The notes under the pieces: generated by a model | The model's database searches: none | Told to the model about the DNA's origin: nothing | What the model saw: the letters and a program-made list of their open reading frames with translations, nothing else | Assembly: GCA_902806295.1 (NCBI GenBank) | Contig: CADCWB010000099.1 | Location: 1 to 8,831 of the forward strand | Reading direction: 5' to 3' | DNA length: 8,831 nt | DNA from: an uncultured Sphingomonas sp. | GTDB lineage: Bacteria; Pseudomonadota; Alphaproteobacteria; Sphingomonadales; Sphingomonadaceae | In this document: positions 1 through 5,790 of the stretch, piece after piece | Layout of the letters: every line of letters starts with the position of its first letter | Position numbering within the stretch: position 1 is the stretch's first letter | Made by a program: the position numbers and the translations under genes

Positions 1-1754
1 CGACGGTCGGCGGCGAGGTGAACTTCGATCCGGCTTACAACGGCAACATCCTGGTCAACGCAATGACCGTTGGCGTCGCCAAGCAGGACAAGATCTTCTA
101 CTCGGCGGCGGCTGGCATCGGGAACCCGGTCGTTTATGTCGGCTCCAAGACCGGCCGCGACGGCATCCACGGCGCGACCATGGCGTCGGCCGATTTCGGC
201 GAGAACTCCGACGAGAAGCGCCCCACCGTCCAGGTCGGCGATCCGTTCACCGAGAAGCTGCTGATCGAGGCCTGTCTGGAACTCATGGCCTCCGACGCGA
301 TCGTCGCCATCCAGGACATGGGCGCGGCCGGCCTCACCTCCTCGTCGGTCGAGATGGCCAGCAAGGGCGGCGTCGGCATCAAGCTCGTCATGGACCAGGT
401 GCCTTGCCGCTCGGAGGGCATGACCCCTTACGAGATGATGCTCTCCGAATCGCAGGAGCGCATGTTGATGGTCCTCAAGCCCGGCCGCGAAGCGGAGGCC
501 GAGGCCATCTTCACCAAATGGGAGCGGGACTTCGCGGTGATCGGCGAGGTGACCGACACGGGCCGGATGGAGTTGGTGTGGCGGGGTGAGACTGTCGCCG
601 ACATTCCCCTCGGACCGCTGGCCGACGAAGCGCCGCTCTACGATCGCCCGCACCTCTCCCGCGAGGAGTACAAGGCGTGGGCGCAGGTCAAGCCGCTCGG
701 CGAGGTGTCGGAGAGCACCGACATTGCCGCCGACCTGCTCAAGCTGATGGCCTCGCCGGCCCTCGCCAGCCGTCGCTGGATCTACGAGCAGTACGACCAA
801 CAGGTCGGCGGCGACACCGTCCAGCGCCCCGGCGGCGACGCGGCGGTGGTGCGGGTGCACGGCACCGACAAGGCGCTGGCGATGACCACCGACTGCACCC
901 CGCGCTACTGCTACGCCGACCCGTACGAGGGAGGAAAACAATCGGTTGCCGAGGCCTACCGCAACCTGTGCGCGGTCGGCGCAACGCCGTTGGCAATCAC
1001 CAATTGCCTTAACTTCGGAAACCCGCAGCGACCGGAGATCATGGCCCAGATCGTCGGCTGCCTCGAAGGCATGTCCGACGCCTGCCGAGCGCTCGACTTC
1101 CCGATCGTGAGCGGGAACGTCAGCCTTTACAACGAGAGCAAGGCGACCGGCGGCGGAAGCGCGATCCTGCCAACGCCGGCGATCGGCGGCGTGGGGCTGC
1201 TCCCTGACTGGCGCAAGTCGGCGGCCATAGGCTCCGCCAAGGACATGGACGATGTCTGGCTTGTCGGCGCGGCTCCGTCGCACCTCGGCCAGTCGCTGTG
1301 GTTGGCAGAGCGTCACGGTCGCATGGACGGCGCTCCGCCCGTCGTCGATCTTCGCGCCGAGCGCCACCACGCCGAGTTTATCCGCGAGATGATCTCCAGC
1401 GGCTTGGTCACTGCAGTCCACGACATCAGCGATGGCGGTATGCTCGTCGCCCTTGCCGAAATGGCGCTGGCGAGCGGCTTGGGTGCGAGCTTCGACCGGC
1501 TCCTTCTGCGCGAGCGCCCGAACCTGACTGCCTTATGTTTTGGCGAGGACCAAGGCCGCTACCTCCTGACCACCTCCAACTCAGACCCACTTGTCCGAGC
1601 CATGGGCGCGGCGGCAATCCCGCACCTGAGGATCGGCTCGATCGGCGGCCAGGCCATCGAAATCGGCAAAACAACCCTTCCACTGACGGACCTTCGCGCG
1701 GCTCACGAGGGCTTTTTCCCCAGGCTGATGGGCGGTGAACACCCGGTCGCCTGA
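1..1754 (+). CDS. purL: Phosphoribosylformylglycinamidine synthase subunit PurL, 5'-truncated by window edge
   Basis: PurL catalyses the ATP- and glutamine-dependent conversion of FGAR to FGAM, the fourth step of de novo purine synthesis, in the cytoplasm. The reading frame is open to the left edge: codons from base 3 read TVGGE before the GTG at 18, and this matches the conserved PurL interior, so the GTG is not the start. About 583 residues are present. Recognisable blocks are GRDGIHGATMAS, QVGDPFTEKLL, IQDMGAAGLTSSS and SESQERML in the first half. The second half has the repeated AIRS-like fold with DPYEGGKQSVAEAYRNL, NCLNFGNPQRPE, SGNVSLYNES and HDISDGGM. The size suits the small PurL of PurLQS systems (roughly 720-740 aa in total), with about 150 N-terminal residues missing, so this would be the subunit that works with separate PurQ and PurS. 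The TGA stop at 1752 is followed at once by an inverted repeat. The family call is secure; membership of the PurLQS type is inferred from length. Confidence 0.97.
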   Translation, partial: TVGGEVNFDPAYNGNILVNAMTVGVAKQDKIFYSAAAGIGNPVVYVGSKTGRDGIHGATMASADFGENSDEKRPTVQVGDPFTEKLLIEACLELMASDAIVAIQDMGAAGLTSSSVEMASKGGVGIKLVMDQVPCRSEGMTPYEMMLSESQERMLMVLKPGREAEAEAIFTKWERDFAVIGEVTDTGRMELVWRGETVADIPLGPLADEAPLYDRPHLSREEYKAWAQVKPLGEVSESTDIAADLLKLMASPALASRRWIYEQYDQQVGGDTVQRPGGDAAVVRVHGTDKALAMTTDCTPRYCYADPYEGGKQSVAEAYRNLCAVGATPLAITNCLNFGNPQRPEIMAQIVGCLEGMSDACRALDFPIVSGNVSLYNESKATGGGSAILPTPAIGGVGLLPDWRKSAAIGSAKDMDDVWLVGAAPSHLGQSLWLAERHGRMDGAPPVVDLRAERHHAEFIREMISSGLVTAVHDISDGGMLVALAEMALASGLGASFDRLLLRERPNLTALCFGEDQGRYLLTTSNSDPLVRAMGAAAIPHLRIGSIGGQAIEIGKTTLPLTDLRAAHEGFFPRLMGGEHPVA

Positions 1755-1759
1755 TCTTC

Positions 1760-1848
1760 CGTCGTTGCGAGCGTAGCCGAACGATCCAGCTCTTCTGCCG
1801 CGCGAAAGAACTCTGGATCGCTTCGTCGCTCGCTCCTCGCAAATGACG
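1760..1848. repeat. Imperfect inverted repeat, probable dispersed intergenic element
   Basis: The left arm (1760-1789) starts CGTCGTTGCGAGCG and ends in GATCCAG. The right arm (1813-1848) starts CTGGATCGCTTCG and ends CTCGCAAATGACG. The reverse complement of the left arm aligns to the right arm with only a few small gaps and mismatches, and the loop is about 23 nt. From memory, elements of this form (GTCATTGCGAG... paired with ...CTCGCAATGAC, with GATCCAG/CTGGATC near the loop) recur between genes in sphingomonads and other bacteria. It begins five bases after the purL stop, so as RNA it would form a large 3' hairpin that could protect or end the purL transcript. It has no T-tract, so it is not a classical terminator. 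The structure is seen directly; the dispersed-repeat identity is inference. Confidence 0.6.
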
Positions 1849-1867
1849 GGCACTTCGCGCCACCCAC

Positions 1868-1897
1868 TTGCGAACGCCTCGCATTATCGACTACACT
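1868..1897 (+). promoter_or_regulatory. Candidate sigma-70-type promoter of bfd
   Basis: TTGCGA (1868-1873) and TACACT (1892-1897) each match 4 of 6 positions of the -35 and -10 consensus, with 18 bp between them. Transcription would begin about 7 nt after the -10, at or next to the A of the bfd ATG (1905). That would leave no 5' leader, which fits the lack of any Shine-Dalgarno sequence in front of that ATG. The match is modest and unsupported by mapping data. Confidence 0.35.
1869..1883. promoter_or_regulatory. Candidate Fur-like operator over the bfd -35 region
   Basis: The 15-bp sequence TGCGAACGCCTCGCA has perfect 5-bp inverted arms (TGCGA/TCGCA) around a 5-bp centre. It resembles the palindromic TGCGAAT-N-ATTCGCA type of site that I recall for alphaproteobacterial Fur/Mur proteins, differing mainly in the centre. 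It covers the proposed -35 element of a gene for iron release from bacterioferritin, where Fur control is expected. The palindrome is seen directly; the assignment to Fur is inference. Confidence 0.35.
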
Positions 1898-1904
1898 CAC
1901 CGCG

Positions 1905-2102
1905 ATGATCGTTTGTGTCTGCAACGCGATTCGCGAGGAACAGCTTCGCACCTATGCCCGCCAGGGTGCGCGCAGTGTGGGCGGTGCTTATGGCCGCCAC
2001 GGCTGCAAGGTGAAGTGCGGCAGTTGCCTGCCGTTCGCGCGTGAGATCATCGAGGAGGAGCAAGCGGAGCAGGCTGCCCTCCCCACCCCCGCCGCCGCCT
2101 AG
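1905..2102 (+). CDS. bfd: Bacterioferritin-associated ferredoxin Bfd ([2Fe-2S])
   Basis: Bfd is a small cytoplasmic electron carrier that docks on bacterioferritin and reduces its core through the haem, releasing stored iron. The 65-aa protein has the four cluster cysteines at the positions known for E. coli Bfd: C4 and C6 in the N-terminal VCVCN motif, and C38 and C41 in KCGSC, followed by the helix LPFAREII. An additional cysteine, C34, lies just before the second pair. The C-terminal tail is short, acidic and then Ala/Pro-rich, and is probably disordered. The ATG at 1905 is fixed by the required C4/C6 spacing. No Shine-Dalgarno sequence precedes it, and a possible promoter ends 7 nt upstream, so a leaderless mRNA is likely. 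Its partner bfr begins 67 nt downstream on the same strand. The family assignment is strong; pairing with the adjacent Bfr is inferred from context. Confidence 0.92.
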   Translation: MIVCVCNAIREEQLRTYARQGARSVGGAYGRHGCKVKCGSCLPFAREIIEEEQAEQAALPTPAAA

Positions 2103-2135
2103 TTGCGAGTTGTTAGCGCTTCGCTCCCTTGCCGC

Positions 2136-2165
2136 GCTGCCGTAAGAGGCTGGCAGCAAGAGGGG
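2136..2165 (+). promoter_or_regulatory. Hairpin directly before the bfr ribosome binding site
   Basis: GCTGCC (2136-2141) pairs perfectly with GGCAGC (2152-2157) around a 10-nt loop. The stem ends exactly where the purine-rich AAGAGGGG (2158-2165) begins. That stretch is the bfr Shine-Dalgarno sequence, 4 nt before the ATG at 2170. There is no T-tract, so this is not an intrinsic terminator. It may stabilise the bfr part of the message or tune access to the ribosome site. The pairing is seen; the role is a guess. Confidence 0.4.
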
Positions 2166-2169
2166 TGAT

Positions 2170-2655
2170 ATGAAGGGCGACACGCGGATTATCGAGCTGC
2201 TGAACGAGGCGCTCAAGGCTGAATTGACGGCGATTAATCAATATTGGCTGCACTACCGCATGCTTGAGCACTGGGGCATCGATCGGCTGGCAGCCTATGA
2301 GCGGCATGAGTCGATCGACGAGATGAAGCATGCGGATCGTATCTCCGAACGCGTCCTATTCCTGGACGGCCTGCCCAACTTCCAAGCACTCGGCCGGCTG
2401 CGCATTGGCGAGAGCGTGGAGGAGATCCTCCGCGCCGACCTCGAGGCCGAATACGAGGCTTGCAAGCTCTACCGCGAGATCATCGCTCATGCCGAGACCG
2501 TCCGCGACTTCGTGACCCGCGATCTTGCCGCCGAGATCCTGCAGGATGAGGAGGGGCACGTCGACTTCCTCGAGACCCAACTCGAGCAGGTCGGTCGCAT
2601 GGGCCTGCCCAATTACATTCAGCTCAATAGCAAGCCGGTCGGCGTCGAGGAGTGA
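2170..2655 (+). CDS. bfr: Bacterioferritin (haem-binding ferritin)
   Basis: Bacterioferritin oxidises Fe(II) at a di-iron centre and stores it as a ferric mineral inside a 24-subunit cytoplasmic shell. All six ferroxidase ligands of E. coli Bfr are present at the same numbers: E18, E51, H54, E94, E127 and H130. M52, the haem-iron ligand at the subunit interface, is also present, so this is a true haem-type Bfr rather than a Dps or non-haem ferritin. The length of 161 aa is close to the usual 155-160. The ending GLPNYIQLNSKP resembles the family's fifth helix. The ATG at 2170 has a good Shine-Dalgarno sequence (AGAGGGG) and gives the ligand numbering expected for the family. It lies just downstream of bfd, and its TGA overlaps the start of the DUF418 gene. 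The bfd-proximal promoter probably serves all three genes; I see no convincing promoter in the 67-nt gap. Confidence 0.97.
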   Translation: MKGDTRIIELLNEALKAELTAINQYWLHYRMLEHWGIDRLAAYERHESIDEMKHADRISERVLFLDGLPNFQALGRLRIGESVEEILRADLEAEYEACKLYREIIAHAETVRDFVTRDLAAEILQDEEGHVDFLETQLEQVGRMGLPNYIQLNSKPVGVEE

Positions 2656-3914
2656 GCGCAGGGCCCGGCGCCAGCGAACCGCCTCTGCCTAACAACCCCT
2701 CGCACCGCTACCAATCACTGGATGCCGTCCGCGGTGTCGCGGTAATGGGCATCCTGATCGCCAACATGCCGGGGTTCGCGCTGCCCGCACCCGCTTATTT
2801 CAGCCCGCTTGCCTGGGGCGGCACCGGCCCGGCCGATCTGACCGCATGGTTCACCACCTTCGTCCTGATCGAGGGCAAGATGCGCGGGCTGTTCTCCTTC
2901 CTGTTCGGTGCATCCATTCTGCTGGTCATCGATCGGGCGCAAGCGGCCGGCCAGAGCGCCGCCGCCGTGCATCTCGGCCGCATGGCCGTGCTGCTGCTGA
3001 TCGGTCTGGCCCACCGTTACCTGATCTGGTGGGGCGACATCCTGGCCCACTATGCACTCGTTGGTGCGGTCGCCTTCATCTTCGTACGGCTTGATCAACG
3101 GCGATTGCTGGCGGCCGGCTTGGTTGTCCTCGTCATGACGTTGGCCTGGAACGCCTCCACTTGGAATGGCTTGTTGTGGGCTGGCGCGCGCTCGACGCCG
3201 GCTCAGGTCGAGATCTGGAGCAACTTTGCCTGGGCCTTCGGAGTGCCGCCCAGCGATTGGAGTACCGGCGAAATCGCCGCCATGCGGGCAAGCTGGAGCG
3301 AACAGATCGCCTGGCGCTGGCAATATCTGGAAAGTGAGGTGAGCTTCCTTTCGGCCGTCGGGTTGGAAACACTCGCCGCCATGCTGCTGGGCATGGCAGC
3401 ATTCCGCAGCGGATTCCTCACTGGCGAGTGGGAGCGCGCACAGTACCGGCACTTCGCCGCTTGGGCACTTGGCGCCACTTTCCTCGCCTACGCACTGCTA
3501 GCGCTCAATACGATGTGGCACGGCTTCGACCAGCGCTGGGTTTTCTTCGGCTCCGTCGTAGGGACGGTCCCATTCCGCGTTCTCGGCGCTGCCGGCTATG
3601 CAGCTTGCATCATCCTGCTGCTGCGCCCCGGCGGCTCCCTGACCGAACGGGTGTCTGCTGTTGGCCGAGCGGCCTTTACCAACTATCTCGGCACGTCGCT
3701 GATTGTGACCGGCATCTTCTACGGTTGGGGCTTCGGCCTGTTCGGCACCCTAAGTCGCGCGGAGATCTACATCGTCCCGCCGCTCGTCTGGGCACTGATG
3801 CTGACCTGGTCCAAGCCGTGGCTGGAGCGTTACCGGTACGGCCCATTGGAATGGCTGTGGCGCAGCCTGGCGCGGCTGGAGCTGCAGCCGATGCTCCGTT
3901 CGGCCGCGAGTTAG
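2652..3914 (+). CDS. DUF418 (YeiB-like) multi-pass membrane protein
   Basis: This 420-aa inner-membrane protein has unknown biochemical function. After a short hydrophilic N-terminus it has the family opening RYQSLDAVRGVAVMGILIAN (residues 19-38). Hydrophobic segments follow near 74-96, 109-128, 132-147, 152-168, 233-252, 267-286, 297-325, 341-366 and 371-386. The C-terminal DUF418 domain (about 230-415) shows GRAAFTNYLGTS, FGLFGTLSRAE and the signature YGPLEWLWRSL. The GTG start at 2652 overlaps the bfr TGA by four bases. The GAGG at 2647-2650 is too close to act as a normal ribosome site, so translation is probably coupled to bfr. The next in-frame ATG lies inside the first membrane helix and is unlikely. 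The family is sometimes described as possible transporters, without firm evidence. The link with iron storage is by position only. Its stop overlaps the stop of the convergent HPt gene. Confidence 0.9.
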   Translation: MSAGPGASEPPLPNNPSHRYQSLDAVRGVAVMGILIANMPGFALPAPAYFSPLAWGGTGPADLTAWFTTFVLIEGKMRGLFSFLFGASILLVIDRAQAAGQSAAAVHLGRMAVLLLIGLAHRYLIWWGDILAHYALVGAVAFIFVRLDQRRLLAAGLVVLVMTLAWNASTWNGLLWAGARSTPAQVEIWSNFAWAFGVPPSDWSTGEIAAMRASWSEQIAWRWQYLESEVSFLSAVGLETLAAMLLGMAAFRSGFLTGEWERAQYRHFAAWALGATFLAYALLALNTMWHGFDQRWVFFGSVVGTVPFRVLGAAGYAACIILLLRPGGSLTERVSAVGRAAFTNYLGTSLIVTGIFYGWGFGLFGTLSRAEIYIVPPLVWALMLTWSKPWLERYRYGPLEWLWRSLARLELQPMLRSAAS

Positions 3915-4366
3915 AGCCGGCCGAAGTCTTGGTTCGCGCCACGGCGACCGAAGCCTTGCGTGGCCCGGCGGCTGAGTAGCGGGTTGGTTGCCTTGTCGAA
4001 CAGCTCGATGGTGCGGGTGAACAGGCGGCGCAGTTCAACCACCTGTGGGATCAACTCGTCCGGAAAGCGGCGAGTTTCGATGCACAGGCGCGCCGAGGTT
4101 TCGATCATCTCGGCCGCCATCGCCAGCGTTTCTGCTCCAAATTGCCGAGCCTCGCCTTTGATGGTGTGCGCCGGGATCACTAGCGCGGTGGTGTTCTGCT
4201 CCCGCATGGCCGCCTCGATCTGAGCGACCGACTTGGTGCCGTCTTCGCGAAAGTAGCTGAGGATGCGGATGAACCCCGGCCCAAGCTCGCCCCGGCACTT
4301 CTCGAAGTGCACCCAGTCGACCAGGTTTGCAGCGTCGCCGCGTGCCAGATTAGGTGTATGCTCCAC
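3911..4366 (-). CDS. Stand-alone histidine phosphotransfer (HPt) domain protein
   Basis: This 151-aa soluble protein contains one HPt domain, which passes a phosphoryl group between response-regulator receiver domains in a phosphorelay. The phosphorylated residue should be H67 in HTIKGEARQFGA, which closely matches the classical HTLKGxAxxxG HPt motif. The N-terminal helix GPGFIRILSYFREDG (29-43) and the downstream helices (79-128) fit the four-helix bundle. The last 20 or so residues are basic and Gly/Arg-rich. There is no kinase or receiver domain in the protein or elsewhere in the window, so its partners are unknown. The GTG start at 4366 follows an in-frame TAG five codons upstream. AGGAGG lies only 1 nt before this GTG, unusually close, and no better start is visible. 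It follows der by 35 nt and is probably the last gene of that operon. Its TAA overlaps the DUF418 stop by four bases. Confidence 0.88.
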   Translation of the reverse strand: MEHTPNLARGDAANLVDWVHFEKCRGELGPGFIRILSYFREDGTKSVAQIEAAMREQNTTALVIPAHTIKGEARQFGAETLAMAAEMIETSARLCIETRRFPDELIPQVVELRRLFTRTIELFDKATNPLLSRRATQGFGRRGANQDFGRL

Positions 4367-4401
4367 CCCTCCTGCCTACCCGCATAAGGGTAAAGGAGCC
4401 G

Positions 4402-5748
4402 TTAGCGCTCCGGGTCGAACGGATTCTTCGGCGCGCGCATGGTCATCCGCAGCGGTATTGCGCCAAGCTTCAGGTCTCGCCGCATCGAGTTCATCAGATA
4501 GCGGCGGTAGCTCTCCGGCAATTGATCGACCCGCGTCCCGAATACCACGAAGCTCGGCGGGCGCGATTTGACCTGAGTGATGTAACGCAATTTGATCCGC
4601 TTGCCGCCAGGTGCGGGCGGCGGGTTGGCTTCGACCGCGCGCTCGAACCAGCGGTTGAGCTCACCGGTGGTCACCCGCCTGGACCAGGCGTCGCGCAGCT
4701 CGAACGCGGCGCCCATCAGCTGGTCGATGCCCTTGCCGGTCACGGCCGAGACGGTCACCACCACCACGCCCTTCAGCTGCGACAAGCCCTCTTCCAGCGC
4801 GGCCTTGACGCCATTGAACAGGCTGGAGGCGTTCTCCGCCACGTCCCACTTGTTCAGCGCAATCAACAGCGCGCGACCCTCCTCGACAACCTGATCGGCG
4901 ATGCGCAGGTCCTGGGCTTCCAGTCCGCGGGTAGCATCAAGCAACAGGACTACCACCTCGGCCATGTCGATTGCTCGCCGGGTGTCCATGGCAGACAGCC
5001 GCTCCAGCTTGTCCTCCACCTTGGCCCGCTTGCGCAGGCCCGCGGTGTCGACCAGCCGAACGGGCCGGTCTTGCCAGTCCCAGTCGATGCTGATGCTGTC
5101 CCGGGTGATCCCGGCCTCGGGGCCGGTGATCATCCGATCCTCGCCCAGCATTTTGTTCACCAGCGTGGACTTGCCCGCATTGGGCCGACCGACGACCGCC
5201 AGCTTCAGCGGCCCGCCTTCGGCCGGCTCCTCATCCACCTCGACGTCTTCGCGATCGACAAACGGGCGCAGTGCTTCGAACAGGTCGACCACGCCTTCGC
5301 CATGTTCGGCCGAGATCGCCAGCGGCTCGCCGAAGCCCAGCGCATAGGCTTCCATCCGGCCGCTCTCTCCGCCGCGCCCTTCCGCCTTGTTGGCAGCGAC
5401 GATCACAGGGGTGTCTTCGCCGCGCAGCCAGCGGGCGATTTCTTCGTCGAGAGGCGTAACGCCCTCCCGCGCATCGATCAGGAACAGGGCGACATCGGCC
5501 TCCCGAACCGCCGCCTCGGTCTGCCGCCGCATTCGCCCGGGCAGGCTGGCGGCGTCCTCGTCCTCGAAACCGGCCGTGTCCATCACGCGGAACTCGAGGT
5601 CGAGCAGCTTGCCCTCACCCTCCCGCCGATCGCGGGTCACGCCGGGGCGATCGTCGACCAATGCGACGCGCTTGCCGACCAGGCGATTGAACAGGGTCGA
5701 TTTGCCGACATTGGGCCGGCCGACGATGGCAACGGTGGGGAGAGGCAT
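4402..5748 (-). CDS. der: Ribosome biogenesis GTPase Der (EngA)
   Basis: Der is an essential GTPase with two tandem G domains that assists assembly of the 50S ribosomal subunit. G domain 1 has GRPNVGKS (10-17), DTAGF (57-61), NKAE (120-123) and SAEHGEG (146-152). G domain 2 has GRPNAGKS (187-194), DTAGL (234-238), NKWD (299-302) and a SAVTGKG block. The KH-like C-terminal domain (about 355-448) contains KRIKLRYITQ and ends PKNPFDPER. The acidic linker near 165-179 separates the two G domains. The 448-aa length is slightly below E. coli Der (490), as is common in alphaproteobacteria. The ATG at 5748 has AGGGG 7 nt upstream and starts directly at the first G domain. NKAE instead of NKxD in domain 1 appears often in alphaproteobacterial Der as I recall, so it is not a defect. 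The gene lies 42 nt after bamB and 35 nt before the HPt gene. Confidence 0.98.
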   Translation of the reverse strand: MPLPTVAIVGRPNVGKSTLFNRLVGKRVALVDDRPGVTRDRREGEGKLLDLEFRVMDTAGFEDEDAASLPGRMRRQTEAAVREADVALFLIDAREGVTPLDEEIARWLRGEDTPVIVAANKAEGRGGESGRMEAYALGFGEPLAISAEHGEGVVDLFEALRPFVDREDVEVDEEPAEGGPLKLAVVGRPNAGKSTLVNKMLGEDRMITGPEAGITRDSISIDWDWQDRPVRLVDTAGLRKRAKVEDKLERLSAMDTRRAIDMAEVVVLLLDATRGLEAQDLRIADQVVEEGRALLIALNKWDVAENASSLFNGVKAALEEGLSQLKGVVVVTVSAVTGKGIDQLMGAAFELRDAWSRRVTTGELNRWFERAVEANPPPAPGGKRIKLRYITQVKSRPPSFVVFGTRVDQLPESYRRYLMNSMRRDLKLGAIPLRMTMRAPKNPFDPER

Positions 5749-5790
5749 GGGCGTGCCCCTACCCCAAGCGTCGCGGCAATGCGAGCGAGC

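Noticed and set aside
18..20. GTG as the start of PurL
   Set aside because: Upstream codons in frame continue the conserved PurL sequence (TVGGE), so the gene runs off the left edge.
2715..3452. A 245-codon minus-strand open frame antisense to the DUF418 gene
   Set aside because: Also in codon register with the real gene, which has strong membrane topology and family signatures.
4377..4392. Hairpin TACCC/GGGTA between der and the HPt gene as a terminator
   Set aside because: Only five base pairs and no T-tract on the transcribed strand; the HPt gene follows immediately.
5377..5389. NKAE instead of NKxD in the G4 motif of the first Der G domain, as a possible defect
   Set aside because: This variant is, as I recall, common in alphaproteobacterial Der, and all other G motifs in both domains are intact.
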